Shown here piece after piece: positions 25,685-33,532 of a stretch of DNA of 64,000 nucleotides (within the stretch, counting starts at the first letter, position 1; each line of letters opens with the position of its first letter). Source of the stretch: JAXLYX01 sp046351215 (GTDB lineage: Bacteria; Myxococcota_A; Polyangia; Polyangiales; Houyiibacteriaceae); assembly GCA_046351215.1 (NCBI GenBank), contig JAXLYX010000005.1, positions 62,001 through 126,000 on the forward strand. Reading direction: 5' to 3'. The notes under the pieces were generated by a model. That model saw only the letters and a list, made by a program, of their open reading frames with translations, was not told the origin of the DNA and made no database searches. The position numbers were made by a program, and so were the translations under genes.

Positions 25685-25761
25685 ACCGGGACCTCTCACG
25701 GGGGCGCGCCCCTCCCTACCTTCTCTTCATCCACCGCGCGCTCCCGCGCCCCGGAGAATCC

Positions 25762-28032
25762 ATGGCCACCCTCGACACCCACCGCACGAAGACGGCCCAG
25801 ATCAACGACCAGCTCATCACGATCCTGCCGAAGGAGACGGTCCTCACGGCCGCCCTCCGCCAGGGGATCGACTTCCCGAACAGCTGCCGCGTCGGCGGCT
25901 GCGCGACGTGCAAGTGCACGCTCGTCGAAGGCGAGGTGAAGGAGCTGACCGAGACCGGCTACCTCCTCAGCGCCGAGGAGATCGAACAGGGCACGATCCT
26001 CGCTTGTCAGAGCGTCCCGAAGACCGACGTCCGCATCGAGGTCGACCTCTCGAAGAACGCCGGCAAGCGAAAGGTCCGGGGCCGCGTGGTCGCGCAGGAG
26101 AAGGTCACGCACGACATCACGCACCTCCTCGTGCAGCTCGACGAGCCCCTCGACTACCGCGCCGGCCAGTTCGCGAACCTCTCCTTCGACGCGCGCCCGG
26201 GCGTGACGCGGAGCTACTCCTTCGCGACGCCTTCCCGCGACGACGGGAAGGTCGGCTTCTTCGTCCGCAAGGTGCCGGGTGGGCAGCTCTCGACCCTCGT
26301 GAACGACGAGGACGTGCGCGGGCAGACGGTCGTGCTCGAAGGCCCGCAGGGCGACTTCTGGCTGCGCGAGGGCGACGCGCCCGTCGTGATGGTCGCCGGC
26401 GGCAGCGGCCTGCCGCCGATCCTCGCGATGCTCGAAGAGGCCGTGACCGCGGGCGTCTCGCGCTCCGTCACGCTGCTCTTCGGCGCCCGCGAGGCGAAGG
26501 ACCTCTACGCGCTCGAGGCGATCGAGTCGATCCGCCGGCGGTGGAAGGGCTCGTTCCGCTTCGTGCCCGTGCTCTCGAACGCCGAGGGCGATGCGAGCTG
26601 GACGGGCGAGCGGGGCTTCGTCACGGAGAAGCTCCGGGCGCTCGTCGAGGAGGGCTCGCACGCGTATCTCTGCGGTCCGCCGGTGATGATCGACGCGGCC
26701 GTCGAGCAGCTCGGCAAGCTCGGCGTCGCGCGCGACCACGTGCACTTCGACCGCTTCACGACGCTCGCGGACGCGCCCGTCGCCGCGGACGCCGTGCTGC
26801 CCCCGACGGCCGAGGAGAGCGCCTCCTCGTCGATCGTCGACGTGCTGCACTACCTCAAGTACTTCCTCTTCCACGGCATCGGACTCTTCGCCGTGACCGC
26901 CCTGCTCGCGGGCGGGAAGTTCATCACGGCCGGCCTGCTGGGCGTCCTCGGCGTCTACATGATCGGCGACGCGATCAGCGGCGACGACACGACCACGCCG
27001 CGGTTCCGCCATCCGGGCATCCTGACGGCGCAGCTCTGGCTCGCCCTTCCGCTGCTCTCGCTCATCGTCTTCACGTCCGTCTGGAGCGTGTGCAGCGGAG
27101 ACCCGCTCGGATTCGGGGCCTTCGTCACCCGCCTCACGGGCTACGACGTGCTCGCGGCGCGCGAGGCGACGGGCTTCGGAAACCACCTCGCCGCGTGGAT
27201 CATCACGGGCCTGATGATCGGCATGGTCGGCACCATCCCGGGCCACGAGCTCACGCACCGCACGTGGGATCCGATCTCGATGCTCGTCGGACGTTGGCTG
27301 CTCGCCTTCAGCTTCGACACGAGCTTCGCGATCGAGCACGTCTACGGCCACCATCGCTACGTCTCGACGACCCACGATCCGGCGACGGCGCCTCGCGGCC
27401 GGAACGTCTATTTCCACGTCGTCGCCTCGACGATCAAGGGGAGCGTCAGCGCCTACCGCATCGAGGCCGATCGTCTGGCGAAGAAGCGCCTCCCGCTCTT
27501 CTCCGTCCACAACGCCTTCCTGCGCGGGCACCTGATGAGCGTGCTGCTCGTCGTGCTCGCCTACGCGATGGGCGGCGTGGGGGCCGCGCTCTTCTTCGTC
27601 GCCTGCGCGCTCTGGGGCAAGTCGCTGCTCGAGATCGTGAACTACATGGAGCACTACGGCATGGTCCGGAACCCCGCGACGCCGGTGCAGCCGCGCCACT
27701 CGTGGAACACGAACCGCCGCATCAGCTCGTGGGCGATGTTCAACCTGACGCGCCACTCGCACCACCACGCCCAGGGCGAGGTCGCGTACCAGGACCTCCG
27801 CCCCTACCCGGAAGCGCCGATGATGATCAACGGCTACCTCACGACGATCGTCGTCGCGATGATCCCGCCCCTCTGGCACCACCTCATGACCCCGAAGGTC
27901 CTCGCCTGGGATCGCGACTACGCGACGGCCGAGGAGAAGCTCCTCGCCGCCGAGGCGAACGCGAAGAGCGGCATCCCGGCGATGCAGCAGGCGACCTCGG
28001 GCACCATCGGCGGCATGGCCGCGGCCCGCTAG
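25762..28032 (+). CDS. Self-contained alkane monooxygenase: 2Fe-2S ferredoxin, reductase and AlkB fused
   Basis: 756 aa. (1) Residues 1-95: plant/adrenodoxin-type 2Fe-2S ferredoxin, Cys42, Cys47, Cys50 (SCRVGGCATC) and Cys82. (2) Residues about 100-345: FAD/NAD(P)H reductase with RSYSFATPSR (FAD), VMVAGGSGLPPILAML (pyridine nucleotide) and the AYLCGPPVMIDAAV C-terminus. (3) Residues about 355-756: integral-membrane AlkB-type di-iron domain with all His boxes: PGHELTHR (near 495), EHVYGHHRYVSTTHDP (near 525), NYMEHYGM (near 626) and LTRHSHHHAQGE (near 662). It would hydroxylate alkanes or alkyl chains using NAD(P)H with electron transfer inside one chain, replacing rubredoxin and its reductase. 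Start chosen at ATG 25762, just before the ferredoxin domain. Its stop shares CTAG with the convergent gene. Confidence 0.95.
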   Translation: MATLDTHRTKTAQINDQLITILPKETVLTAALRQGIDFPNSCRVGGCATCKCTLVEGEVKELTETGYLLSAEEIEQGTILACQSVPKTDVRIEVDLSKNAGKRKVRGRVVAQEKVTHDITHLLVQLDEPLDYRAGQFANLSFDARPGVTRSYSFATPSRDDGKVGFFVRKVPGGQLSTLVNDEDVRGQTVVLEGPQGDFWLREGDAPVVMVAGGSGLPPILAMLEEAVTAGVSRSVTLLFGAREAKDLYALEAIESIRRRWKGSFRFVPVLSNAEGDASWTGERGFVTEKLRALVEEGSHAYLCGPPVMIDAAVEQLGKLGVARDHVHFDRFTTLADAPVAADAVLPPTAEESASSSIVDVLHYLKYFLFHGIGLFAVTALLAGGKFITAGLLGVLGVYMIGDAISGDDTTTPRFRHPGILTAQLWLALPLLSLIVFTSVWSVCSGDPLGFGAFVTRLTGYDVLAAREATGFGNHLAAWIITGLMIGMVGTIPGHELTHRTWDPISMLVGRWLLAFSFDTSFAIEHVYGHHRYVSTTHDPATAPRGRNVYFHVVASTIKGSVSAYRIEADRLAKKRLPLFSVHNAFLRGHLMSVLLVVLAYAMGGVGAALFFVACALWGKSLLEIVNYMEHYGMVRNPATPVQPRHSWNTNRRISSWAMFNLTRHSHHHAQGEVAYQDLRPYPEAPMMINGYLTTIVVAMIPPLWHHLMTPKVLAWDRDYATAEEKLLAAEANAKSGIPAMQQATSGTIGGMAAAR

Positions 28033-28898
28033 CCCTCCCCGACCTCGTCGCCGAGCGAGCGCGCGACCTCCCAGGCGAGGATCGCGCGCTTGCGTTCGAG
28101 CCCCCAGCGGTAGCCACCGAGCGCGCCCGTCTTCCGGAGCACGCGATGGCAGGGCACGACGAAGGCGAGGGGATTGCGTCCGATGGCGGTGCCGACGGCG
28201 CGCGCCGACCCGGGAGCTCCGAGCGCGGAGGCGACCTCCTCGTAGCTCGCGATCCGCCCAGGCGGGATGCGGAGCAAGGCTTCCCAGACGCGGAGCTGGA
28301 AGTTCGTGCCCACGAGATGGAGCGTGAGCGGAGCCCCCACAGACCGCGCGGCGGCCTCGAAGATGCGCTCGACCGTGGAGCATGCGCCGCCCGAATCCTC
28401 GACGAGCCGCGCCCGGCGAAAGCGCGCCCTCAGGGCCTCGCTCGCCGCCTCGCGCTCGTCGGGCTCGACGAAGGCGAGCGCGCACAGGCCGCGCTCGGTC
28501 GACGCGACGAGGGCGTCGCCGAACGGGGTCTCGGCGAAACCGTGGCGCACCACGAGGCCTTCGCCCTGGCGTCGGAGCTCGGCCGGCGTCGCCGCGTAGA
28601 CGCTCACGCAGAGATCGTGCAGGCGCGAGGGACCGGAGAGGCCCGCCTCGAAGGCGGTCTCGAGCACGCTCCGCGAGGCTTCGAGCCCTGCCCGCGCGTG
28701 CTCCGCGGTGAGGAACTGCAGGTAGCGCTTCGGGCTGATCCCGGCCCAGCGCCGGAACATGCGCTGGAAGTGGTGCCCGGAGAGGCCGACCACCGACGCG
28801 ACCTCCTCGAGGGAGGGCTGCCGCCTCTGGTGGGCCTCGAGATAGGCGATCGCTCGCTCGATGCGCCGGTAGTCGGCATGGGAATGCACGTGTTCCAT
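28029..28898 (-). CDS. AraC HTH fused to O6-alkylguanine-DNA alkyltransferase (Ada-like)
   Basis: 289 aa from ATG 28898, chosen because the AraC domain begins immediately (DYRRIERAIAYLEAHQRRQP); an upstream ATG at 28961 would add 21 unrelated residues. N-terminal HTH: LEEVASVVGLSGHHFQRMFR and the following RWAGISPKRYLQFL. C-terminal alkyltransferase: FQLRVWEALLRIPPGRIASY, then the active-site Cys in FVVPCHRVLRKTGALGGYRW. Lacks the N-terminal Zn/Cys domain of full E. coli Ada, so it cannot sense methylphosphotriesters that way. It repairs O6-alkylguanine irreversibly and may autoregulate. Stop overlaps the AlkB fusion stop in a CTAG. Confidence 0.92.
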   Translation of the reverse strand: MEHVHSHADYRRIERAIAYLEAHQRRQPSLEEVASVVGLSGHHFQRMFRRWAGISPKRYLQFLTAEHARAGLEASRSVLETAFEAGLSGPSRLHDLCVSVYAATPAELRRQGEGLVVRHGFAETPFGDALVASTERGLCALAFVEPDEREAASEALRARFRRARLVEDSGGACSTVERIFEAAARSVGAPLTLHLVGTNFQLRVWEALLRIPPGRIASYEEVASALGAPGSARAVGTAIGRNPLAFVVPCHRVLRKTGALGGYRWGLERKRAILAWEVARSLGDEVGEG

Positions 28899-28992
28899 CG
28901 TCGGCACCAACGTCGCGCCCCGGCGGGAGCCGCACCACCCGATTCTTGCGGCTGCGACCATGGCGCTTCCCGGGCCCCCTTGCGCAATCCGG

Positions 28993-29033
28993 AGCTAACG
29001 AGTATTAGCCTCGGTAGCTAACGAGTCGTAGCC
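28993..29033. promoter_or_regulatory. Tandem GCTAA-CGAGT palindromic repeats
   Basis: AGCTAACGAGTATTAGCC (28993-29010) and AGCTAACGAGTCGTAGCC (29016-29033), 23 bp apart. The first is also a dyad (GCTAA/TTAGC) and the second nearly so. They sit 32-73 bp upstream of the 3-beta-HSD-like gene: candidate paired operators for a regulator encoded elsewhere. Confidence 0.6.
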
Positions 29034-29065
29034 GCCCGCGAGAGGCGGGGCGCACGAGGATTCCC

Positions 29066-30199
29066 ATGGAAGAGACGAAGGCGCCTCCGCAGGACACGCC
29101 GGCCTCCGGGTCGAAGAAGGCCGTCGTCGTGGGCGGAGCCGGCTTCCTCGGCAGGCGTCTCGTCGCGCTCCTCGGGGGCGGCGACGGAACGGACGAGCCC
29201 CATGCCGATTGGCCGCGCTTCGACGCGATCCACGTCGTCGACCGTGCCCCGTTCGTCGAAGAATCCGCGTCGCGTCGGGCACGCGAGGCGCGCGGCATCG
29301 CCCTCACGGCGAGCACCGCCGACGTCCGCTCGAAGGACGACCTCAGGGCCGTCCTCCGGGAGGCGCACACGGTCTTCCACCTGGCTTCCGTCGTCGACGT
29401 CGGGCTGAAGAAGAACCCGACGATCGAGGCGATCAACGTCGTCGGCACGCGGAACGTCGTCGAGGTCTCGGAGGAGCTCGGCATCCCCTTCCTCGTCTAC
29501 ACGAGCTCCGAGGACGTCGTCTTCTCGGAGACGCCTTGCGCGGGCGACGACGAATCGGTCCCCTATCCCGAGCGACCGATGAACGACTACGTCCGGACCA
29601 AGATCGAGGGCGACCGCGTCGTCCTCGGGGCGGACGGCCGGCGCGGGCTGCGCACGTGCGCGATCCGGCCCGTGCACATCTACGGCCCGGAGGATCCCCA
29701 CGCGATCGTGGCGAGCCTCGAGGCCTTCGCGGGTGGGAAGGTGCCCTTCCTCTTCGGCGATGGCTCGGCCCGCTTCGACTGCGTGTACGTCGACAACGTC
29801 GCGCACGCGCACCTGCTCGCGGCCACGCGTCTGCACGACGAGGCGACGCGCGACCGCGTCGGCGGAAAGGCGTACTTCGTCGGCGAGGGCTACGCGCCGA
29901 ACTACTTCGAGTTCGTCCGGCGCTTCGCCGACGCGCGGGGGATCGCGATGCCCCGGCTGCGGCTACCGGACGGGGCCGTCTACGCGCTCGCCCGGGCCAT
30001 GGAGCTCGTGCACCGGCTCACCGGCGCCGAGGTCCCCTTCCATCGCTTCCACTACTACATCCTGACGAAGGACTTCTGGTTCTCGAACGCGAGCATCGAG
30101 CGCGAGCTCGGCTATCGCCCCCACGTGCCCCACGAAGAGGGCATGGCTCGCACCGTCGCCTGGGTCCGGACGATTCCCCTCGGAGGCTCCCGCGCATGA
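29066..30199 (+). CDS. 3-beta-HSD/sterol-4-carboxylate 3-dehydrogenase-like epimerase
   Basis: 377 aa. Extended SDR: AVVVGGAGFLGRRLVALL, HLASVVDVG (the 3-beta-HSD form of the fourth strand), YTSSEDVVFSE and catalytic YxxxK in DYVRTKIEGD. SVVDVG, IRPVHIYGPEDPHAIV and the C-terminal FHYYILTKDFWFSNASIERE are typical of the 3-beta-hydroxysteroid dehydrogenase family. It would oxidise a 3-beta-hydroxyl of a sterol, hopanoid-like or terpenoid substrate with NAD+, or act as a related reductase. ATG 29066 follows a GAGG. It overlaps the SRPBCC gene by 4 nt (ATGA), so the two are co-translated. Confidence 0.88.
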   Translation: MEETKAPPQDTPASGSKKAVVVGGAGFLGRRLVALLGGGDGTDEPHADWPRFDAIHVVDRAPFVEESASRRAREARGIALTASTADVRSKDDLRAVLREAHTVFHLASVVDVGLKKNPTIEAINVVGTRNVVEVSEELGIPFLVYTSSEDVVFSETPCAGDDESVPYPERPMNDYVRTKIEGDRVVLGADGRRGLRTCAIRPVHIYGPEDPHAIVASLEAFAGGKVPFLFGDGSARFDCVYVDNVAHAHLLAATRLHDEATRDRVGGKAYFVGEGYAPNYFEFVRRFADARGIAMPRLRLPDGAVYALARAMELVHRLTGAEVPFHRFHYYILTKDFWFSNASIERELGYRPHVPHEEGMARTVAWVRTIPLGGSRA

Positions 30200-30660
30200 G
30201 CATCGATCCCGAAAACCATCCGCGCTGCGTCTCGAACGAGCGCACGATCCACGCGCCGATCGAGCACGTCTGGAAGGTGCTCGTCGATTTCGAGCGCTAC
30301 CCCGAGTGGAATCCCTTCACCCACGGCCTCGAGACGAATCGGAAGGTCGGGGGCCCCGTCACGCTCCACGTGAAGCTCGGCGGCCGGAACATGACCATGC
30401 ACGAGCAGCTCACGCTCTGGGACGAAGGGCGTGCCGTCGCCTGGGGCCTACGGTGGGGGGGCGGGAAGCTGATCCACTGCGATCGCGTCCAGGCGCTCGT
30501 GCGCATCGACGACCACACCACGGGGTATCGCTGCCACGAGGCGTTCGACGGGCTGCTCGCCTCGCTCGTCTACCTGCTCTACCGACGGCCGATGCAGGTC
30601 GGCTTCGACACGGCCGCGGATGCGCTGAAGGCACGCGCCGAAGCGACGTTCCGAGCCTGA
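30196..30660 (+). CDS. SRPBCC (START/polyketide cyclase-like) lipid-binding protein
   Basis: 154 aa. Typical SRPBCC opening: NERTIHAPIEHVWKVLVDFE, RYPEWNPF, and a C-terminal helix (RRPMQVGFDTAADALKARAE). The helix-grip fold binds hydrophobic ligands; members include polyketide cyclases and sterol carriers. ATGA overlap with the 3-beta-HSD-like gene suggests it binds the substrate or product of that enzyme. No catalytic motif can be claimed. Confidence 0.85.
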   Translation: MSIDPENHPRCVSNERTIHAPIEHVWKVLVDFERYPEWNPFTHGLETNRKVGGPVTLHVKLGGRNMTMHEQLTLWDEGRAVAWGLRWGGGKLIHCDRVQALVRIDDHTTGYRCHEAFDGLLASLVYLLYRRPMQVGFDTAADALKARAEATFRA

Positions 30661-30673
30661 GGCGCGTGCGGGC

Positions 30674-31372
30674 TCAGGCGGCGCGCTCGGCCGCGAGCGC
30701 CCGCTCGAGCCCGTCGAGCACGAGCTCGAGCCCGAACGGGAATTCGTTCGCGAAGGCGTAGCCCGGCGCGAGGACGTGCTTCGTGGCGAGCTCGACGAGG
30801 TGGGGGAAGGCGCCCTCGGGCAGCGGCTCGAACATCCCGCCCACGACCTCCCGCGTCTCCTCCGGCGTCTGGAACGGCAACGTGAGCTCCGTGTGCACGA
30901 AGCCGAAGACGTACGCGTCGATCACGGCGTAGGCGTGCGCCGAGAGCCCGAGCGAGAAGCCCGCGCCGCGGAGGCAGCCGAGCACGGCGTCGTGGTGCGT
31001 GAGGGTCGCGAGGCCCGGGGCCTTCCGCGACTCGAGCACGCGCAGCGCCCAGCGATGGCGCAAGAGGGCTTCCCGAACGGACTCCGAGCGTCGCCGGAGC
31101 GCCGTCTTCCAGCCGAGCTCGACGCGCGGCAGCTCGATCTCCTCGAAGACGAGGTCGACCATTCCATCGAGGATCGCGCTCTTGTTCGGGACGTGGTGGT
31201 AGAGCGACATCGCCTCGACGCCGAGCTCGTCGGCGAGCCTCCGCATCGAGAGCTCCTCGAGGCCGTGCGCGTCGGCGAGCGCCATCGCGGTGCGGAGCGC
31301 CCTCTCGCGGGAGAGCGGCTCGCGCCTCGGTTTCTTCGCGGCTCGCGAGGGCGATTTCGTGGGTCGGGCCAT
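30674..31372 (-). CDS. TetR regulator with TetR_C-type ligand domain
   Basis: 232 aa from ATG 31372 (MARPTKSPSRAAKKPRREPL); an ATG at 31387 would add five residues and run up against the operator. HTH: LSMRRLADELGVEAMSLYHH followed by VPNKSAILDGMVD, the tetracycline-repressor-like form, and a C-domain with ALRVLESRKAPGLATL. Divergent from a medium-chain dehydrogenase; two 13-bp palindromes lie between them, the obvious targets. It probably represses the dehydrogenase and itself until an effector binds. Confidence 0.92.
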   Translation of the reverse strand: MARPTKSPSRAAKKPRREPLSRERALRTAMALADAHGLEELSMRRLADELGVEAMSLYHHVPNKSAILDGMVDLVFEEIELPRVELGWKTALRRRSESVREALLRHRWALRVLESRKAPGLATLTHHDAVLGCLRGAGFSLGLSAHAYAVIDAYVFGFVHTELTLPFQTPEETREVVGGMFEPLPEGAFPHLVELATKHVLAPGYAFANEFPFGLELVLDGLERALAAERAA

Positions 31373-31380
31373 GGGCTCGC

Positions 31381-31432
31381 TTGACACCTTACGGCGTAAG
31401 CCCCAGGATGTCGACTTACCTTACGCCGTAAG
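31381..31432 (+). promoter_or_regulatory. Promoter with two TetR operators
   Basis: Consensus -35 TTGACA at 31381-31386. Operators CTTACGGCGTAAG (31388-31400) and CTTACGCCGTAAG (31420-31432) are perfect 6-bp-arm palindromes with centres 32 bp apart (about three turns). The first fills the -35/-10 spacer (weak -10 near 31404-31409), explaining repression of the plus-strand dehydrogenase. Confidence 0.8.
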
Positions 31433-31451
31433 TCCACCTCGAGGCCATCCC

Positions 31452-32498
31452 ATGGAACACCCCGCGCTCGCCGCCCATCCCCTCCCCGAAGCCCCTCTGC
31501 GCAGCGAGCCCATGCGTGCCGTGCTGCAGGGCGCCTACGGCTCGGCGGACGTCCTCCGCCAGGGCCGCCTGCCGGTTCCGACCCCGGGCAATGGCGAGGT
31601 CCTCGTGAGGGTCGTCGCCGCCGGCATCGATCGCGGGACCTGGCATCTCCTCACGGGTCGTCCCTACCTGATGCGCCTCCTCGGCTTCGGCTTCCGTCGC
31701 CCGAAGAATCCGGTGCCGGGGCTCGATCTCGCCGGCCGCGTCGTCGCGGTCGGCCCCGAGGTCACGCGATGGCGCGTCGGCGACGCGGTCTTCGGGATCG
31801 GCCGCGGCTCGTTCGCCGAATACGCCGTCGCGAGCGAGGAGAAGCTCGCGCGGGCGCCCGACGGGATCCCGCTCGACGAAGCCGCCGTGCTCGGCGTCTC
31901 GGGCATCACGGCCCTGAAGGCCCTCGTCGACGAGGGAAGGCTCGTGGCCGGCGAGCGCGTGCTCGTGATCGGCGCCTCCGGAGGCGTCGGCACGTACGCC
32001 GTGCAGCTCGCGAAGGCGCTCGGCGCCGAGGTCACGGCCGTGTGCAGCGGCGGGAAGCGGGAGCTCGTCCTCGGCCTCGGCGTCGATCGGGTCCTCGACT
32101 ACCGCACGGAGGACTTCGCGGACGGGAGCACGCGATACGACCTCGTCCTCGACGTCGGCGGCAACACGCCGCTCTCGCGTCTGCGTCGCGCGATGACCGA
32201 GAGCGGCCGCCTCGTCTTCGTCGGCGGCGAGCATGGAGGAGACCTCACGGGCGGCATGGGGCGCCCGCTCGGCGCGCTCCTGCTCGGGCTCTTCACGAAG
32301 CAGCGCTTCGTGATGCTCGCCGCGACCGAGCACACGAGCTACCTCGAGCGCCTCGGCTCCTTCGTCGAGGCCGGCACGGTCCGTCCCGCGATCGATCGCC
32401 GCATCGGGCTCGACGACGTCGCCGACGCCCTCCGCGACCTCGAATCGGGTCGAGTCCGCGGCAAGGTCCTCGTCCGCGTCGCGAACGAAGGCGCATAA
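31452..32498 (+). CDS. Medium-chain (quinone-oxidoreductase-like) dehydrogenase
   Basis: 348 aa. GroES-like N-domain (PVPGLDLAGRVVAVGPEVTR, GDAVFGIGRGSFAEYA) and Rossmann domain with ERVLVIGASGGVGTYAVQLA. No zinc-ligand Cys/His set, so this is the zinc-independent MDR branch (quinone oxidoreductase/enoyl reductase-like) using NADPH. The N-terminal 20 residues before MRAVLQGAYG are extra. Expression is probably controlled by the divergent TetR through the two palindromes. Substrate unknown, likely an electrophilic alkene, quinone or aldehyde. Confidence 0.9.
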   Translation: MEHPALAAHPLPEAPLRSEPMRAVLQGAYGSADVLRQGRLPVPTPGNGEVLVRVVAAGIDRGTWHLLTGRPYLMRLLGFGFRRPKNPVPGLDLAGRVVAVGPEVTRWRVGDAVFGIGRGSFAEYAVASEEKLARAPDGIPLDEAAVLGVSGITALKALVDEGRLVAGERVLVIGASGGVGTYAVQLAKALGAEVTAVCSGGKRELVLGLGVDRVLDYRTEDFADGSTRYDLVLDVGGNTPLSRLRRAMTESGRLVFVGGEHGGDLTGGMGRPLGALLLGLFTKQRFVMLAATEHTSYLERLGSFVEAGTVRPAIDRRIGLDDVADALRDLESGRVRGKVLVRVANEGA

Positions 32499-32581
32499 CC
32501 CGGAAGGCGGCCGAGCGACCGATCGTCGCTCGGGAGAGGCGCCCACGTGCCAGACTCCACGCGCGCACGGAGGTTCGTTCG

Positions 32582-33532
32582 ATGAAGGCCATCGTCACGC
32601 AAGGGTTCGGCCCGAAGAGCCGTCTCGTCCTCGGAGAGAAGGACGCCCCCACGCCGGGTCCGGACGACGTCGTCGTGAAGGTCCACGCCGCCTCGGTGAA
32701 TCCGAAGGATTGGAAGCTGAACGCCCTCTTCGCGGCCTCGGTCGGCTCGCTCGGCACGAAGCTCCTGCCCCCCGTCTTCGGCGACGATCTCGCGGGCGTC
32801 GTCGTCGCGAAGGGAGCGAACGTGACGGGCCTCGAGCTCGGCGACCGCGTCTTCGGCATGGACATGCGCCCGCGCACGGCGTCGCTCGCGGAGATGGCGA
32901 AGATCGATGCTCGGCGCATCGCGCGCATGCCCCGCACGGCGAGCTTCGCCGAGGCGGCCGCCGTGCCGCTCGCCGGCCAGACCGCGCTCCAGGCCCTGCG
33001 CCTCGGCGGCGCGAAGCACGGCAGCCGCGTGCTCCTCATCGGCGCCTCGGGCGGCGTCGGCACGTTCGCCGTGCAGATCGCGAAGGCGATGGGCTGCCAC
33101 GTCACGGCCGTCTGCAGCACGAAGAACGTCGACTTCGTACGCTCGCTCGGGGCCGATGCCGTGATCGACTACACCGCCGGCGACTATCGCAAGACCGCGG
33201 GTCGCTTCGACCTGATCTTCGACGTGACGTCCTACGAGTCGCCCGCCACGTGCGAGGCGCTGCTCGAGCCGCACGGACGCTTCATCACCTCCGCTGGGAG
33301 CGTCGGCGCCCTGCTGCGCACGCTCCGCCACGGCCCGAAGCGTGCGGGCGCGGTGAAGGTCGAGTCGTACCGCGAGGATCTCGAGACGCTCGCGCGATGG
33401 ATCGACGAGGGGAAGGTGAAGGTCGTCCTCGACGGAACCTTCCCCCTCGCCGACTCGCAAGCGGCCTACGAGCGAAGCAGGACGGGGCGAGCGCGCGGGA
33501 AGATCGCGATCGAGATCGTCCCGAGCGCCTAG
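32582..33532 (+). CDS. Second medium-chain dehydrogenase, quinone-reductase-like
   Basis: 316 aa, SD GGAGG upstream of ATG 32582. Same fold as its neighbour: VHAASVNPKDWKLNALF, VFGDDLAGVVVAKGAN, SRVLLIGASGGVGTFAVQIA, DYTAGDYRKT; no structural or catalytic zinc ligands. VNPKDWKL is typical of the NAD(P)-dependent alcohol dehydrogenase/quinone reductase branch. An 83-nt gap separates it from the TetR-controlled gene and may allow co-transcription. It may have arisen by duplication of 31452-32498 but the two are clearly diverged. Its stop lies in CTAG shared with the convergent LysR gene. Confidence 0.9.
   Translation: MKAIVTQGFGPKSRLVLGEKDAPTPGPDDVVVKVHAASVNPKDWKLNALFAASVGSLGTKLLPPVFGDDLAGVVVAKGANVTGLELGDRVFGMDMRPRTASLAEMAKIDARRIARMPRTASFAEAAAVPLAGQTALQALRLGGAKHGSRVLLIGASGGVGTFAVQIAKAMGCHVTAVCSTKNVDFVRSLGADAVIDYTAGDYRKTAGRFDLIFDVTSYESPATCEALLEPHGRFITSAGSVGALLRTLRHGPKRAGAVKVESYREDLETLARWIDEGKVKVVLDGTFPLADSQAAYERSRTGRARGKIAIEIVPSA

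Noticed and set aside
24331..25761. Upstream extension of the AlkB fusion frame
   Set aside because: The frame is open 477 codons further, but that part is antisense to the AraC and beta-lactamase genes and has no domain; ATG 25762 directly precedes the ferredoxin.
25696..28938. 1,080-codon minus-strand frame opposite the AlkB fusion
   Set aside because: Entirely antisense to a gene with unmistakable ferredoxin, reductase and AlkB motifs; the product is charged low-complexity sequence.
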